DNA of 64,000 bases, taken from assembly GCA_964561215.1 (NCBI GenBank), contig CAZLOS010000006.1, forward strand, positions 1-64,000, read 5' to 3'. Position 1 is the first letter of the stretch. Each line of letters starts with the position of its first letter. Source of the stretch: JAJFUV01 sp964561215. Lineage in GTDB: Bacteria > Acidobacteriota > Terriglobia > Bryobacterales > Bryobacteraceae. Shown here piece by piece: positions 29,428 to 37,995 of this stretch. A program made the translations under genes and the position numbers. Under the pieces are notes generated by a model. It was not told the DNA's origin, searched no databases, and saw only the letters and a program-made list of their open reading frames with translations.

Positions 29428-30255
29428 ATGTTCGGCACAGGAGCAAGAAAACTGAGCGGTGTCCTACTGGTTCCGCTGATCGCGATTGTCTCGCGGGGGG
29501 CTTTTTCGCAGGACGTTACGTTCAGCAAGGTCAGATACGCGTCTATCGAGCAGCCCAGGGAAACAGACGTGACCCTTTCGCTCACCGAATCGAAGATCGT
29601 GGTCAAGAGCAAGAAGGCGAGTAAGAAGGTGAAGGCCTGTAATAACGAGATTTCTTACTCTTCTATTGACTCGATGTCCTATGCGGCAGCCACGCGCCAT
29701 CGGCTCGGTGAAGGAGGAGCGCTCGCGGGATTTTCTCTTGGCGCGAGTGCCGTCATCATGGCTACCAAGACAACCAGCTATTGGCTGCGCATAGACTACC
29801 ACGAGGGCGAGACCAAGCGGGTCGCTATACTGCAACTCGACAAATCCGAATACGAAAACGCGCTGACAGCCCTGAAGTCCAAGAGCGGGAAGCAAATAGC
29901 GACATTGGATTCAAAGACCCCAAACGAGCTGTTGCCTACCGCGGGCAGCAAGAACGTAGACAAGGTGGTTCCGTTTGGGATGGAAGAAGTCGTAGCGGCC
30001 CTGAGGCCTGCCATGGAGAGTTATGGATGCAAGGTGACAACGGCAAGAAAGGGTCTCATACAGTGTAAGCGGGCACGAGCGTACTCGGAGCGGACTGGCG
30101 CTGGCGCTGAGAAGATAACTGCCAGGTTGGAGCCGAAGGGCGCGCAGACACGCGTCCGAATTCAGACTGGTAAAGGGATGGTCGGCAGACTGGGAAAGAG
30201 GAACTGGTCGACGCCCATCTATCAAGCGATGCTGAAGACCTTGCAGGAACGTTAG
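29428..30255 (+). CDS. Secreted hypothetical protein, AT-richer than its neighbours
   Basis: 275 residues from the ATG at 29428, fixed by AGGAGG a few bases upstream. A Sec-type signal (LSGVLLVPLIAIVSRGAFS) is followed by a Lys/Ser-rich region with beta-strand character; a short hydrophobic stretch (GGALAGFSLGASAVIM) lies near residue 95. The C-terminal half looks like an independent alpha/beta domain (FGMEEVVAALRPAMESYGCKV). No family is recognised. Codon use is visibly less GC-biased than in the surrounding genes, a sign of recent acquisition. Confidence 0.7.
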   Translation: MFGTGARKLSGVLLVPLIAIVSRGAFSQDVTFSKVRYASIEQPRETDVTLSLTESKIVVKSKKASKKVKACNNEISYSSIDSMSYAAATRHRLGEGGALAGFSLGASAVIMATKTTSYWLRIDYHEGETKRVAILQLDKSEYENALTALKSKSGKQIATLDSKTPNELLPTAGSKNVDKVVPFGMEEVVAALRPAMESYGCKVTTARKGLIQCKRARAYSERTGAGAEKITARLEPKGAQTRVRIQTGKGMVGRLGKRNWSTPIYQAMLKTLQER

Positions 30256-30347
30256 CTCCGGTCGAAGGACTCCGTGCGGGGATGAATCCTGACACCCAGC
30301 GTCAGCCTGAACCCACGCCCTTCCAGACCTGGAAGCCAAATCCAGCT

Positions 30348-30360
30348 GGGCGTACCACCT
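30348..30360 (+). repeat. Direct repeat copy 2 of the tRNA-Arg 3' end
   Basis: GGGCGTACCACCT, identical to 27949-27961. It ends 12 bases before the stop of the creatininase-like gene and closes the segment holding the M42 peptidase and the AT-richer gene. Confidence 0.5.
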
Positions 30361-30371
30361 GAATTCAAGCC

Positions 30372-31199
30372 TCAACGGCTGAAGATTCCTGCCTTGTCCC
30401 AACGGGCGATGACATCCTGCACCAGAGCTGTCATCTTCTCCACCACGGCATCGAAGTACTGTTGTGCCTTGCCTTGGTCGAAACGCACGTAGCCTTGTCC
30501 GGGCTGGTACAGGATGATGGAGGCCGGGAACGGGTAGGCCGACCAGGCTCCGGCCGGCGGACGGGGCATGGCCAGCGAGTTGTCGTAGCGCTCCGGTCGA
30601 ACCAGGTTCGGATCGATGGCCTGGAGGAAGGCCGTCTCGTTCCATCCCGCGTGCCCGCCATCCTCGCCAAACACTTTCAGGGTCACATCCGAACAGATCG
30701 CCCACCAGTTCGTCACCAACGTGCGCACGTGTTTCTCGCGCCCCACGGATTCGGCAACGCGGTTCAGAATCTCGGTTTGCGGACCTCCATGTCCGTTTAC
30801 GATAATGATGTTGCGGAAACCCATGCCCGCCAGTCCGGCAAGCAGGTCCTGCAGGTAAGGGCCGTAGGCGGGTCCGGAGATGGTGAGGCCGCCGGCGTAA
30901 GCGTCCAGGCTGCCCGTCACGCCGTAAGGCACCGCGGGCGCCACGAGCGCGTTCAAGCGGGGCGCCATCTTGCGGGCCAGGGCAAGGGGCGCGATGGCGT
31001 CGGCTCCGTTCGCCGCCGCGCCATGCGCCTCGAGCGTGCCGGTGGGCAGCAGGACCGTGGTCACCCGCGACGGCACCAGTTCGCGAATCTCCATCCAGTT
31101 GAGTTCGCTCATCTCGCGGCTGCGCGGTGTTTTCGGAAATGCCGCCGCCAGCGACACAGCGGCGCATAGGAACACCCGGCTGAGAGGGTGACGCATCAT
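30372..31199 (-). CDS. Creatininase family protein, secreted
   Basis: 275 residues with a Sec signal (SRVFLCAAVSLAAAF). Creatininase-family metal and active-site blocks are present: LPTGTLEAHG (usual form PxGxxExHG), VNGHGG, and GGHAGWNETA. The family hydrolyses cyclic or linear amides: creatinine, FAPy intermediates in riboflavin-type pathways, and the peptide modification in mycofactocin (MftE). The substrate here is unknown. Two adjacent ATG codons allow a start one codon later. It is divergent from the SPFH gene. Confidence 0.85.
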   Translation of the reverse strand: MMRHPLSRVFLCAAVSLAAAFPKTPRSREMSELNWMEIRELVPSRVTTVLLPTGTLEAHGAAANGADAIAPLALARKMAPRLNALVAPAVPYGVTGSLDAYAGGLTISGPAYGPYLQDLLAGLAGMGFRNIIIVNGHGGPQTEILNRVAESVGREKHVRTLVTNWWAICSDVTLKVFGEDGGHAGWNETAFLQAIDPNLVRPERYDNSLAMPRPPAGAWSAYPFPASIILYQPGQGYVRFDQGKAQQYFDAVVEKMTALVQDVIARWDKAGIFSR

Positions 31200-31321
31200 G
31201 GCCCTCAGCTTACCACCGGCGCCGGTCGCGGGAAGTCCCGCGCACCGCGCTCAGGTATACTACGGTTGCTGGGGATGATTTCTTTCGTTATCCGACACTG
31301 AAGATTCGGGAGAACTGGGCC

Positions 31322-32305
31322 ATGTGGATTGCAGGGATCGTTATCACTTTTCTTGTCGTCCTGGGAATCTATGAGTACCGGCTGCGGAAACCGGACCACC
31401 TTATCCTGTACGAAACCGCCGGAACGATCCGGCTGCGCGGCGGCGCGTTTTACCCGCGCCACTTCAGCCTCGCGCTGCCGGGAACCACGCACCAGACCGA
31501 ACTGAAGATCGACAGCATCGCGCGCGGAAGCGTCCCGCTACGGACCACGCTGGCCGTCACCGTCGCTCCGAGCCGGGACAATCTCTTGAGCCTGGTCCGC
31601 GTGGGCGGATGGCAGCGCGACGCCGTGGTCAAGGCGTCCAGAGAGTTTGAAATTGTGATCCAGGGCATCGTCAAGGCGTTCACGGAGGGGTGCCTGATCG
31701 AGGACCTGTCGTCCGAGGATCTGCAGCAGCACCTTTGGACCGGCGCCGAGGTGCGCGCTGCCCGGTTCGGCCTGGAGTTGGTTTCGCTGACGGTCCAGTC
31801 GGTGGACGCGGTCGATGCCGAGATCGCCGAAGCCATGCGGCGGCGCGAGTCCGCCAGGATCCTGGAGCAGACCGAGCAGCTCAACCAGGCGGCCCGCGTC
31901 TCTGCCGCGCGCGCCAAGCTTCAGGCCGACGAGCAGATCGCCCTCGCCGAACATGAGCTGGAGTTGAAGCGTTCCGGACTGCGAGAGGAGGAACTCGCCA
32001 GGGAAGCGGTCCTGGCCGAGAAGCGCACCAGTGAGGAATTGAAGCGCAGCCGGATGAAGCTGGCTTATGAAAACGAAGAGCTGGCCCTGCTGAAGAGCAG
32101 CCCCGAACTGCTCCTGCTGAGCCCGCAGGCGGCACGCCTGGCCGAAGCGAGCCAGAACCTCAAGAACGCACGCACCATCGTTTCGCTGTGGTCTTCGGAT
32201 GCCGAGCGGGAGTCCCGGCTGTCCAGCCTGTTCCAGCGGTTCCTCGAACTGGTTCTGGAGGGCGACAAGAAGCAGTTGAAGCCCGATGGCGGCGAGGGCG
32301 ACTAG
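31322..32305 (+). CDS. SPFH/band-7 (flotillin-like) membrane protein
   Basis: 327 residues. A single N-terminal membrane helix (residues 2-18), then an SPFH-type beta/alpha domain (about 25-170) with the closing strand LELVSLTVQSVDAVDAEIAEAM. A long Glu/Lys/Arg coiled coil follows (about 170-260), and then a short C-terminal region. Flotillin-like proteins oligomerise on membranes and scaffold other proteins. It is 40 bases upstream of the giant aminotransferase-PEPC-like gene and very probably co-transcribed with it, suggesting membrane recruitment of that protein. A weak TTGCTG-17-TATCCG promoter is possible at 31266-31294. Confidence 0.8.
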   Translation: MWIAGIVITFLVVLGIYEYRLRKPDHLILYETAGTIRLRGGAFYPRHFSLALPGTTHQTELKIDSIARGSVPLRTTLAVTVAPSRDNLLSLVRVGGWQRDAVVKASREFEIVIQGIVKAFTEGCLIEDLSSEDLQQHLWTGAEVRAARFGLELVSLTVQSVDAVDAEIAEAMRRRESARILEQTEQLNQAARVSAARAKLQADEQIALAEHELELKRSGLREEELAREAVLAEKRTSEELKRSRMKLAYENEELALLKSSPELLLLSPQAARLAEASQNLKNARTIVSLWSSDAERESRLSSLFQRFLELVLEGDKKQLKPDGGEGD

Positions 32306-32345
32306 CCCGCCGCGATAGCGCCGCACGCCGTTGGTGGAAGCGCGT

Positions 32346-35300
32346 ATGCGTGAGATCCAACCCCAGCCGATCGAGCCTCCGGAGGCCGCCGGCACTCCGC
32401 CGCAACCGCAGAGGTCTTTGCCGGACCTGTTCGCCCTTCGACCCGTCAAGGCAGCGGTGGTGTCGGACATCAGCGAAGCGACCGTCGCCTCGTCGGTGCC
32501 CGCCGATGAGCGGGTGAACTTCCACATCGGCAACCCGGTGCAGGATCCCCGTCTGGTGGAACTCTACGCGCGGATCGCGCTGGGTTTGCCTCCGGCGAAA
32601 GCCGCCACGAACGGCGACCTCGCGGGCGCACTGTGCGGTGAACTCGGCTGGACGGCGGAAGAACGGGATAAGGCGGAGTTTCTGCTCGAGTTGATCCGCA
32701 GGAGCGCTCCCTACCTGCCGCGCGGCGGGTACCTGCGGAATAAGCCCGGCGAGCTGATCCGGCTGTTCAACGAATGGTTGACGAAGCAGCGCGAGCCGCT
32801 CTCTTACGATTTCGGTGAGAAGACCGGCCGCCGTGAAGTCATCCTGGCTTCCGGCGGGATCAGCGAGGCGCTGCGGGTGTTCTTCCACGGCCTGGCGACC
32901 AAACTGCAGCACCTTCCGGCGACAATTTTCACCCACGGGATTCGCCTCCCGGACCATGTGCGCCAGTTCGACGGCCTCGATTTCCACGAACTGGCGGACG
33001 ACGCAGCCGAGGCGGTGGAAACGCTCGATCGCTCGGTGACGCGGAATGCGTCGACCCCGGCGTTCGTGGTGCTCGGCAAAGTGCTTACCGAAGAGCAGCG
33101 GCGCGCTTTGAGGATACTGAGCCGGGACCGCCCGCTCTTCATCGTCGAAGCGAACGACGCCCCGAATCATCTGTCGCTGGCGCGCGAGGCGAAGATGATG
33201 GACCGCACCTTGCGGTTCCTCACTCCCGCGATCTTCTCCCCGCGTCTCGCACCGTTCGCCACGGTTTTCATCGCCGGATACGAAGAGTTCGTCCGCATGA
33301 TCGAGACCGTGCATTTTCAGCTCAAGGGCACTCCGTCGGCGGCCGACGTCGAACTGCTGACGTTCCTGGTGAAGCACGGCTCGCGCGGCGAGGAACCGCG
33401 GCAGCCTTCCGGGGAACCCCTGTACCCGGAAAACTCGCCGTTCTTTCCGGAGCTGCACCGGACGGCGTCCGCCGCGATCGCTCGTACGGAAGCCCGGAAC
33501 GCGCACCTGGCCGGCGCGCAGGTCGCGCGCCTTGAGGAGCGGCTCTCGCACGTGGTGGAGCGCGTGGCCGGGCGTTTAGCCGATTTGCGCGTGACCGGAG
33601 GCTACGCCGCTCTGGCGGCCGATCCCTTCGCGGGCCTGGCGTTCGAGCGAATCCTGGACGCGCTGCCGGACGGCCGGGCAGAACTCCTGGAGGCGTTCAA
33701 AGTCTGCTTTCTGCGACACCATTCCGAGTACCGTCTGGACGCTTCAATGGTGGTGAGCGGATCGGCGCGCACGGCGCTCGGCCTGCTCGGATTTCATTGC
33801 GGAATCCGCGAGGTTGTCATCCCGGACCTGAGCTGGACCTACGAGCACTGCTTCCCGAGCGTCACATCCGTTCCCCTCACGCCGGACTTCGAACTGGAGG
33901 TGGAGCGCCTCATCGCGACGGTTGAAGACAATCTGCGCCGGGACCCGGCCTGGGGCAGCCACGGCGCCCTGGTGATCAACAACCCCCACAACGCCACGGG
34001 CCAGGTTTTCAGCGAAGACGCGCTGCGGACCTTGCTGCGCCACCTGCTGGGGCGGGGAGTTTTCGTCATCGACGATCTGTCCTACCAGAACGTCGCTCCC
34101 AGCCGCGAGCTGGCGGGGCCCATGACCCTGCGGCAGATGACCAACGAGCTTGCGCGCCTCGGATACATCTCCACGGAGCAGGCGGACCGGGTGATCACGG
34201 TTCATTCGCTATCCAAGACCGATTGCCTCGCGGGCGCGCGGTTGTCGGTGGTGGAGATTCGCGACCCGGATTTACGCGCGCGCTTCGAGGCCGTCAACCG
34301 CGGTATCGTGCCCAACACCGGCGCCATCCTCCTGGCGTACCTGTTCTACCGGCAAGGCTCCCAAAGCGCCGGTTCCTACTGGAGGCTGCGCAACCTCATC
34401 TTCGAGGAGCGGATGAGCGCCATCGAAAAGGCGGTTACGGACTTGCCGGCAAACCGCAATCCGTTCGGCATCGCCATCACACGCCCCGCCGGCAGCATGT
34501 ACCCGCGAATGACGCTTGCCCGGCTGCCGGCCGGCATCTCGCTGGACTGGATTGCTTCCGGGCTCGCCCGCCAGGGGATCGGCCTGATCCCGCTCTCCAC
34601 ATTCGCGCACACGGAGGAGGGGTTCGAGATTGCCCGAAAGTCGTTCCGCATGACCCTGGGCGGCACCGACGGCGCCGATCGCCTGACGACCAAGACGCGG
34701 CGGGTTCTGATCGACCTGAACCGGCTCATCGCCGAAGAGGAATCCCATTACAACCGCAAATGGTTCGCGCTCTCCGGCCGGCGTGGTCATCCGCGGCTGG
34801 ACCGCTCCGCCGTCCGGAGGCAATGGACAGCGTTCGCCGAAGAAGCTGCCGCCGGTTGCCGCGAACTGCTGCGGGCCGAAGCGGCGTCGCCGGAGAGGTT
34901 CCTGAAGGACCGCTTGGACGTGTTCGGCTCGCGGCTGGACGACAAACTGGAACTGGCCGAGGAGCGGCTCGCGCTGGCCGGGGAGAGCGGCAGGCTCGAG
35001 CGCATCCTGGAGCAGGAGTTCTGCAAAGACGACCTCGCCCGGCGGCAGCGCGAATTCCGGACGCGGCTCTACGACCGGACCGTTCACCCCACGCAGATGT
35101 ACTCCATCCGGTCCGAGTTGATATGGGAGCGGGTCATCGACAGTCTCCTGGCGCAGGACCCGGCAGCGCGCGAATTGGTTGCGCCACTCGCGCGCGAGCT
35201 TTCCCGGGAGTTTCTCGGTCTCAACGTGGCGATCGATTCCCGGGGGGAAGGCGAGGAACTGCTGTTGGATCTCGGCGCGGTGATCGCTGCCGAGGATTTC

Positions 35301-37943
35301 GCCCGCTTCCACTCACGGACGGACGCTCGCGGCTTCCTCTCGTACTGGGGCGATTGGGACGGCAGCAACCGCCCGTCGGGGCAGGGGCACCACCTCATCG
35401 CAACCGTCCTCATGGAAAACGTCGCCCGCATGGGGCGGCTGTTCCAGATGTTGCTCAAGGCCGGCCATTCACTGCAACTGGCCCCGCAACTCATCCAGGA
35501 AGTGAACCGCCTGCCGCTCACCAACCGGCGGTTCGGCGCGCTGTTTGACGAAATCACGGGCCTGACGACGCAACTCGAGCACCGCTACCGCGGCCTGCTG
35601 CCTTACGACGTCCAGCCGGGGGTGATCCGCAAGCTCGGGATGAAGCTGCGGCTGGCGCGCGATCCGCTGTTCTCGCTCTGGGAGCACAACGATCGCCTGG
35701 AGCGGCGCATGCTGGAGCTGCGGCGCAAGCGCCGGGACACGCTGGAGTATTACTTCACGCTCAACAAGTCCTTGCGCAAAACCCTGCACGCGCACCTGGG
35801 CGATCTATGCAAACACCTGAAGGACCCCGCGTTCGCACTGGCCGCGGCCGGCTACCGCGATCTGCTTCAGCGTGTCGTGATCACGCCGCGCATCCACCAG
35901 AACATGGTGACGTCACCGGATCCATTCGCTATCGACACGACCGTCCACAACCTCGTCGAGTTGAACGAGATCGCCGGAAGGCAGGGCAATCCCGGCATGG
36001 TGCTGGCGCTGCAGGTGAGCATGTCGTCGGACGCCGAGGCCCTGATCTCGCTCGATCGCAAATTGCGGGCCGAGCGGGAGCGCGTGATGCGTTCCGGTTG
36101 TCCGGATCTGCCTTCGACCTGGCTGGTGCCGCTGTTCGAGGATTTTGAGGTGGTGCGCGAAGTGCCGGCATATCTAGGGAAGCTGTGGGACTACGCCGTC
36201 CAGAGCCGCCGCCTCAGCGAGACTGCGGAACAACGCTTCTCCGAAATGGTCTGCGAGTTGTTCGTCGCCGGGTCCGACCTCAGCCAGCAGATCGGCCAGA
36301 CTGCCGGATTGTCGGCTTTCAAGAAATCGAAGTTCGAAATCGTGCGATGGCTGGCCGAGCGTGGCCTGGTGGGCGACGTGCGCATCAAGATGGGCTGCGG
36401 CGAACCGATGCAACGGCAGGGCGGCTACTACGCCCCGGTTTCCGGCCGCCCGGGTTTCCTGCTTACTCCAGAGAACGAACGCGCGCTCGGCGCATCCGTG
36501 GAAGCCTCGGCCAAGCGCAGCGCCCGGTACGCCACCACTCCGCTAATGGGCCTGTTCGCGAGCGGCGACCTGATGACGTTCCAGAGCAACCTGTCTGAGC
36601 GCCTGCGTCATATGCCCGTCGCGGAACTCGCGCAGGTTTTCTATCACGTCGCCCAGGCCCAGCGTTTCTCGGCGAACGAACTGTACCGGGCGGCGGAGCC
36701 TCTCACGGAAACCCGACTCCAATTCACCAATCGCGGGTTGCAGGAACTCCGGCGCCTCACCATGGGGATCGAGGACGAACTGCTCGACGAGTTCATGAAG
36801 CTGGCGACCGAGAACTTCCGCCGCATCCTGTACGGCCGGGAGGAAGACGTTGTGGGCGTCTATGTGATCTCGTACTTCATCGCGCGCACCCTGCCGCCTC
36901 TGCGCGACCGGCCGACCGTCCGCCCCACGCCGGGCCTCACCGCCAGCCGCGGCCAGAAGATCCTGGAGCGGATCGCGGCCACCATTCCGCTGGCCCGGCA
37001 CGGGAGCAGCTTGCGGGCCATCGCGCACAACCAGGCACAGACGTTCGTGATCGGCATCAACCAGCTCACCACGGGCCTGTTCCGGGCCCTGAACGCGTTC
37101 GCACGCCAGCGCTCGTCGGAAGGGGAAGGCGAGGGCGTGCTGGCCGACCGCATCCTGCCGCACCTGCCGGTCTATGAGATCCTCCAGACCCTGCGCCTCT
37201 ACCAGGACGTAGACTTGCGCTGGCTCAAAATCATGGAGAAGGCCTTCCCCGCCGGCAACTCAGCCTTCACCATTCTTCGGGAAGACGCCGACTCCATCGC
37301 GACGATTGTGCCGTTCTTCCAGAAGGAGGTCCTGCGGCGGCACGGCGTGAACGTCTCGGAGTTTTTCGAAGGCGACCGCTTTCCGCCGCGTCTGCTTCCC
37401 ACGCTGAGGCCGGACCTGGCGGTGCTGCTGCAGCCGGATCTCTTCAACACCAGTGTGGACGGACTGATGGGCGCGATCGGCGGCAAAGTGCCGTCGGGCT
37501 GGCGCAAGGAGGTAGAGCGGCTTCTGAATCTGCCCCGCGAAATCCAGGGATGGCGCGAGAAGGCGTGGGGCTTGCTCCAGGAGCCGGTGTTCGCGCGCGT
37601 ATCGAGTTTCGTGGAACTGGCGACGGCGCTCCATTCAGTCGCGCAGCGAAGCTCCGTTTCTGAAGCCGGGCCTCCGCCGGTCATGCGCCGAAAGCCGCGG
37701 AATGCGGCGTCGTTCCTGAACAGTCCGGCCGAGGATTCCCTGCAACAATTTCTGCATGCGGCCTTCGAATACCTTTCCACGCTGCCAACGGGGTCGGTGG
37801 AATTGCCGACGAGCATCGTCAGGGCAATGAAGGAAGTGAAGCGCATCGTCCGGATTGAAGAACAGGCCCTCCCGGCGCGCGAGCAGGACCTGCTGCGGTT
37901 CTATCTGCTACAGATTGCGCGGGCCACGGGCGAGAACGGGTGA
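32346..37943 (+). CDS. Giant fusion: degenerate aminotransferase-like domain, class I aminotransferase, PEP-carboxylase-like domain
   Basis: 1865 residues from the ATG at 32346 (GGTGGA ribosome site; TTG at 32331 also possible). Residues ~55-380 resemble an aminotransferase without its lysine (FHIGNP, ILASGGISEALRVFF). Residues ~420-800 keep the active fold-type I set: NNPHNATG, DDLSYQN, Lys624 in HSLSKTDCLAGAR, and SFRMTLGG. Residues ~860-1600 follow PEP carboxylase in order: TVHPTQ (His914, like E. coli His138), WGDWDGSNRP (like GGDRDGNP), PLFEDFEVV (metal Glu, 1265), GSDLSQQIG (metal Asp, 1311) and KMGCGEPMQRQGG (like FHGRGGTVGRGGG), then SLRAIAHNQAQTF (like LRAIPWIFxWTQ). However, K546, H579 and R581 equivalents are Gln1314, Met1349 and Cys1351. 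Oxaloacetate made by one domain and aminated by the other is an attractive idea, but the PEPC part may be inactive or altered. Confidence 0.8.
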   Translation: MREIQPQPIEPPEAAGTPPQPQRSLPDLFALRPVKAAVVSDISEATVASSVPADERVNFHIGNPVQDPRLVELYARIALGLPPAKAATNGDLAGALCGELGWTAEERDKAEFLLELIRRSAPYLPRGGYLRNKPGELIRLFNEWLTKQREPLSYDFGEKTGRREVILASGGISEALRVFFHGLATKLQHLPATIFTHGIRLPDHVRQFDGLDFHELADDAAEAVETLDRSVTRNASTPAFVVLGKVLTEEQRRALRILSRDRPLFIVEANDAPNHLSLAREAKMMDRTLRFLTPAIFSPRLAPFATVFIAGYEEFVRMIETVHFQLKGTPSAADVELLTFLVKHGSRGEEPRQPSGEPLYPENSPFFPELHRTASAAIARTEARNAHLAGAQVARLEERLSHVVERVAGRLADLRVTGGYAALAADPFAGLAFERILDALPDGRAELLEAFKVCFLRHHSEYRLDASMVVSGSARTALGLLGFHCGIREVVIPDLSWTYEHCFPSVTSVPLTPDFELEVERLIATVEDNLRRDPAWGSHGALVINNPHNATGQVFSEDALRTLLRHLLGRGVFVIDDLSYQNVAPSRELAGPMTLRQMTNELARLGYISTEQADRVITVHSLSKTDCLAGARLSVVEIRDPDLRARFEAVNRGIVPNTGAILLAYLFYRQGSQSAGSYWRLRNLIFEERMSAIEKAVTDLPANRNPFGIAITRPAGSMYPRMTLARLPAGISLDWIASGLARQGIGLIPLSTFAHTEEGFEIARKSFRMTLGGTDGADRLTTKTRRVLIDLNRLIAEEESHYNRKWFALSGRRGHPRLDRSAVRRQWTAFAEEAAAGCRELLRAEAASPERFLKDRLDVFGSRLDDKLELAEERLALAGESGRLERILEQEFCKDDLARRQREFRTRLYDRTVHPTQMYSIRSELIWERVIDSLLAQDPAARELVAPLARELSREFLGLNVAIDSRGEGEELLLDLGAVIAAEDFARFHSRTDARGFLSYWGDWDGSNRPSGQGHHLIATVLMENVARMGRLFQMLLKAGHSLQLAPQLIQEVNRLPLTNRRFGALFDEITGLTTQLEHRYRGLLPYDVQPGVIRKLGMKLRLARDPLFSLWEHNDRLERRMLELRRKRRDTLEYYFTLNKSLRKTLHAHLGDLCKHLKDPAFALAAAGYRDLLQRVVITPRIHQNMVTSPDPFAIDTTVHNLVELNEIAGRQGNPGMVLALQVSMSSDAEALISLDRKLRAERERVMRSGCPDLPSTWLVPLFEDFEVVREVPAYLGKLWDYAVQSRRLSETAEQRFSEMVCELFVAGSDLSQQIGQTAGLSAFKKSKFEIVRWLAERGLVGDVRIKMGCGEPMQRQGGYYAPVSGRPGFLLTPENERALGASVEASAKRSARYATTPLMGLFASGDLMTFQSNLSERLRHMPVAELAQVFYHVAQAQRFSANELYRAAEPLTETRLQFTNRGLQELRRLTMGIEDELLDEFMKLATENFRRILYGREEDVVGVYVISYFIARTLPPLRDRPTVRPTPGLTASRGQKILERIAATIPLARHGSSLRAIAHNQAQTFVIGINQLTTGLFRALNAFARQRSSEGEGEGVLADRILPHLPVYEILQTLRLYQDVDLRWLKIMEKAFPAGNSAFTILREDADSIATIVPFFQKEVLRRHGVNVSEFFEGDRFPPRLLPTLRPDLAVLLQPDLFNTSVDGLMGAIGGKVPSGWRKEVERLLNLPREIQGWREKAWGLLQEPVFARVSSFVELATALHSVAQRSSVSEAGPPPVMRRKPRNAASFLNSPAEDSLQQFLHAAFEYLSTLPTGSVELPTSIVRAMKEVKRIVRIEEQALPAREQDLLRFYLLQIARATGENG

Positions 37944-37995
37944 TGACGGAGCGGCGCCGCCGCCACTTGCCGCTCCAAGCGTTATCCTGGAATTA

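Noticed and set aside
32160..33551. 463-codon minus-strand frame
   Set aside because: Antisense to the giant fusion gene, whose motifs on the plus strand are clear.
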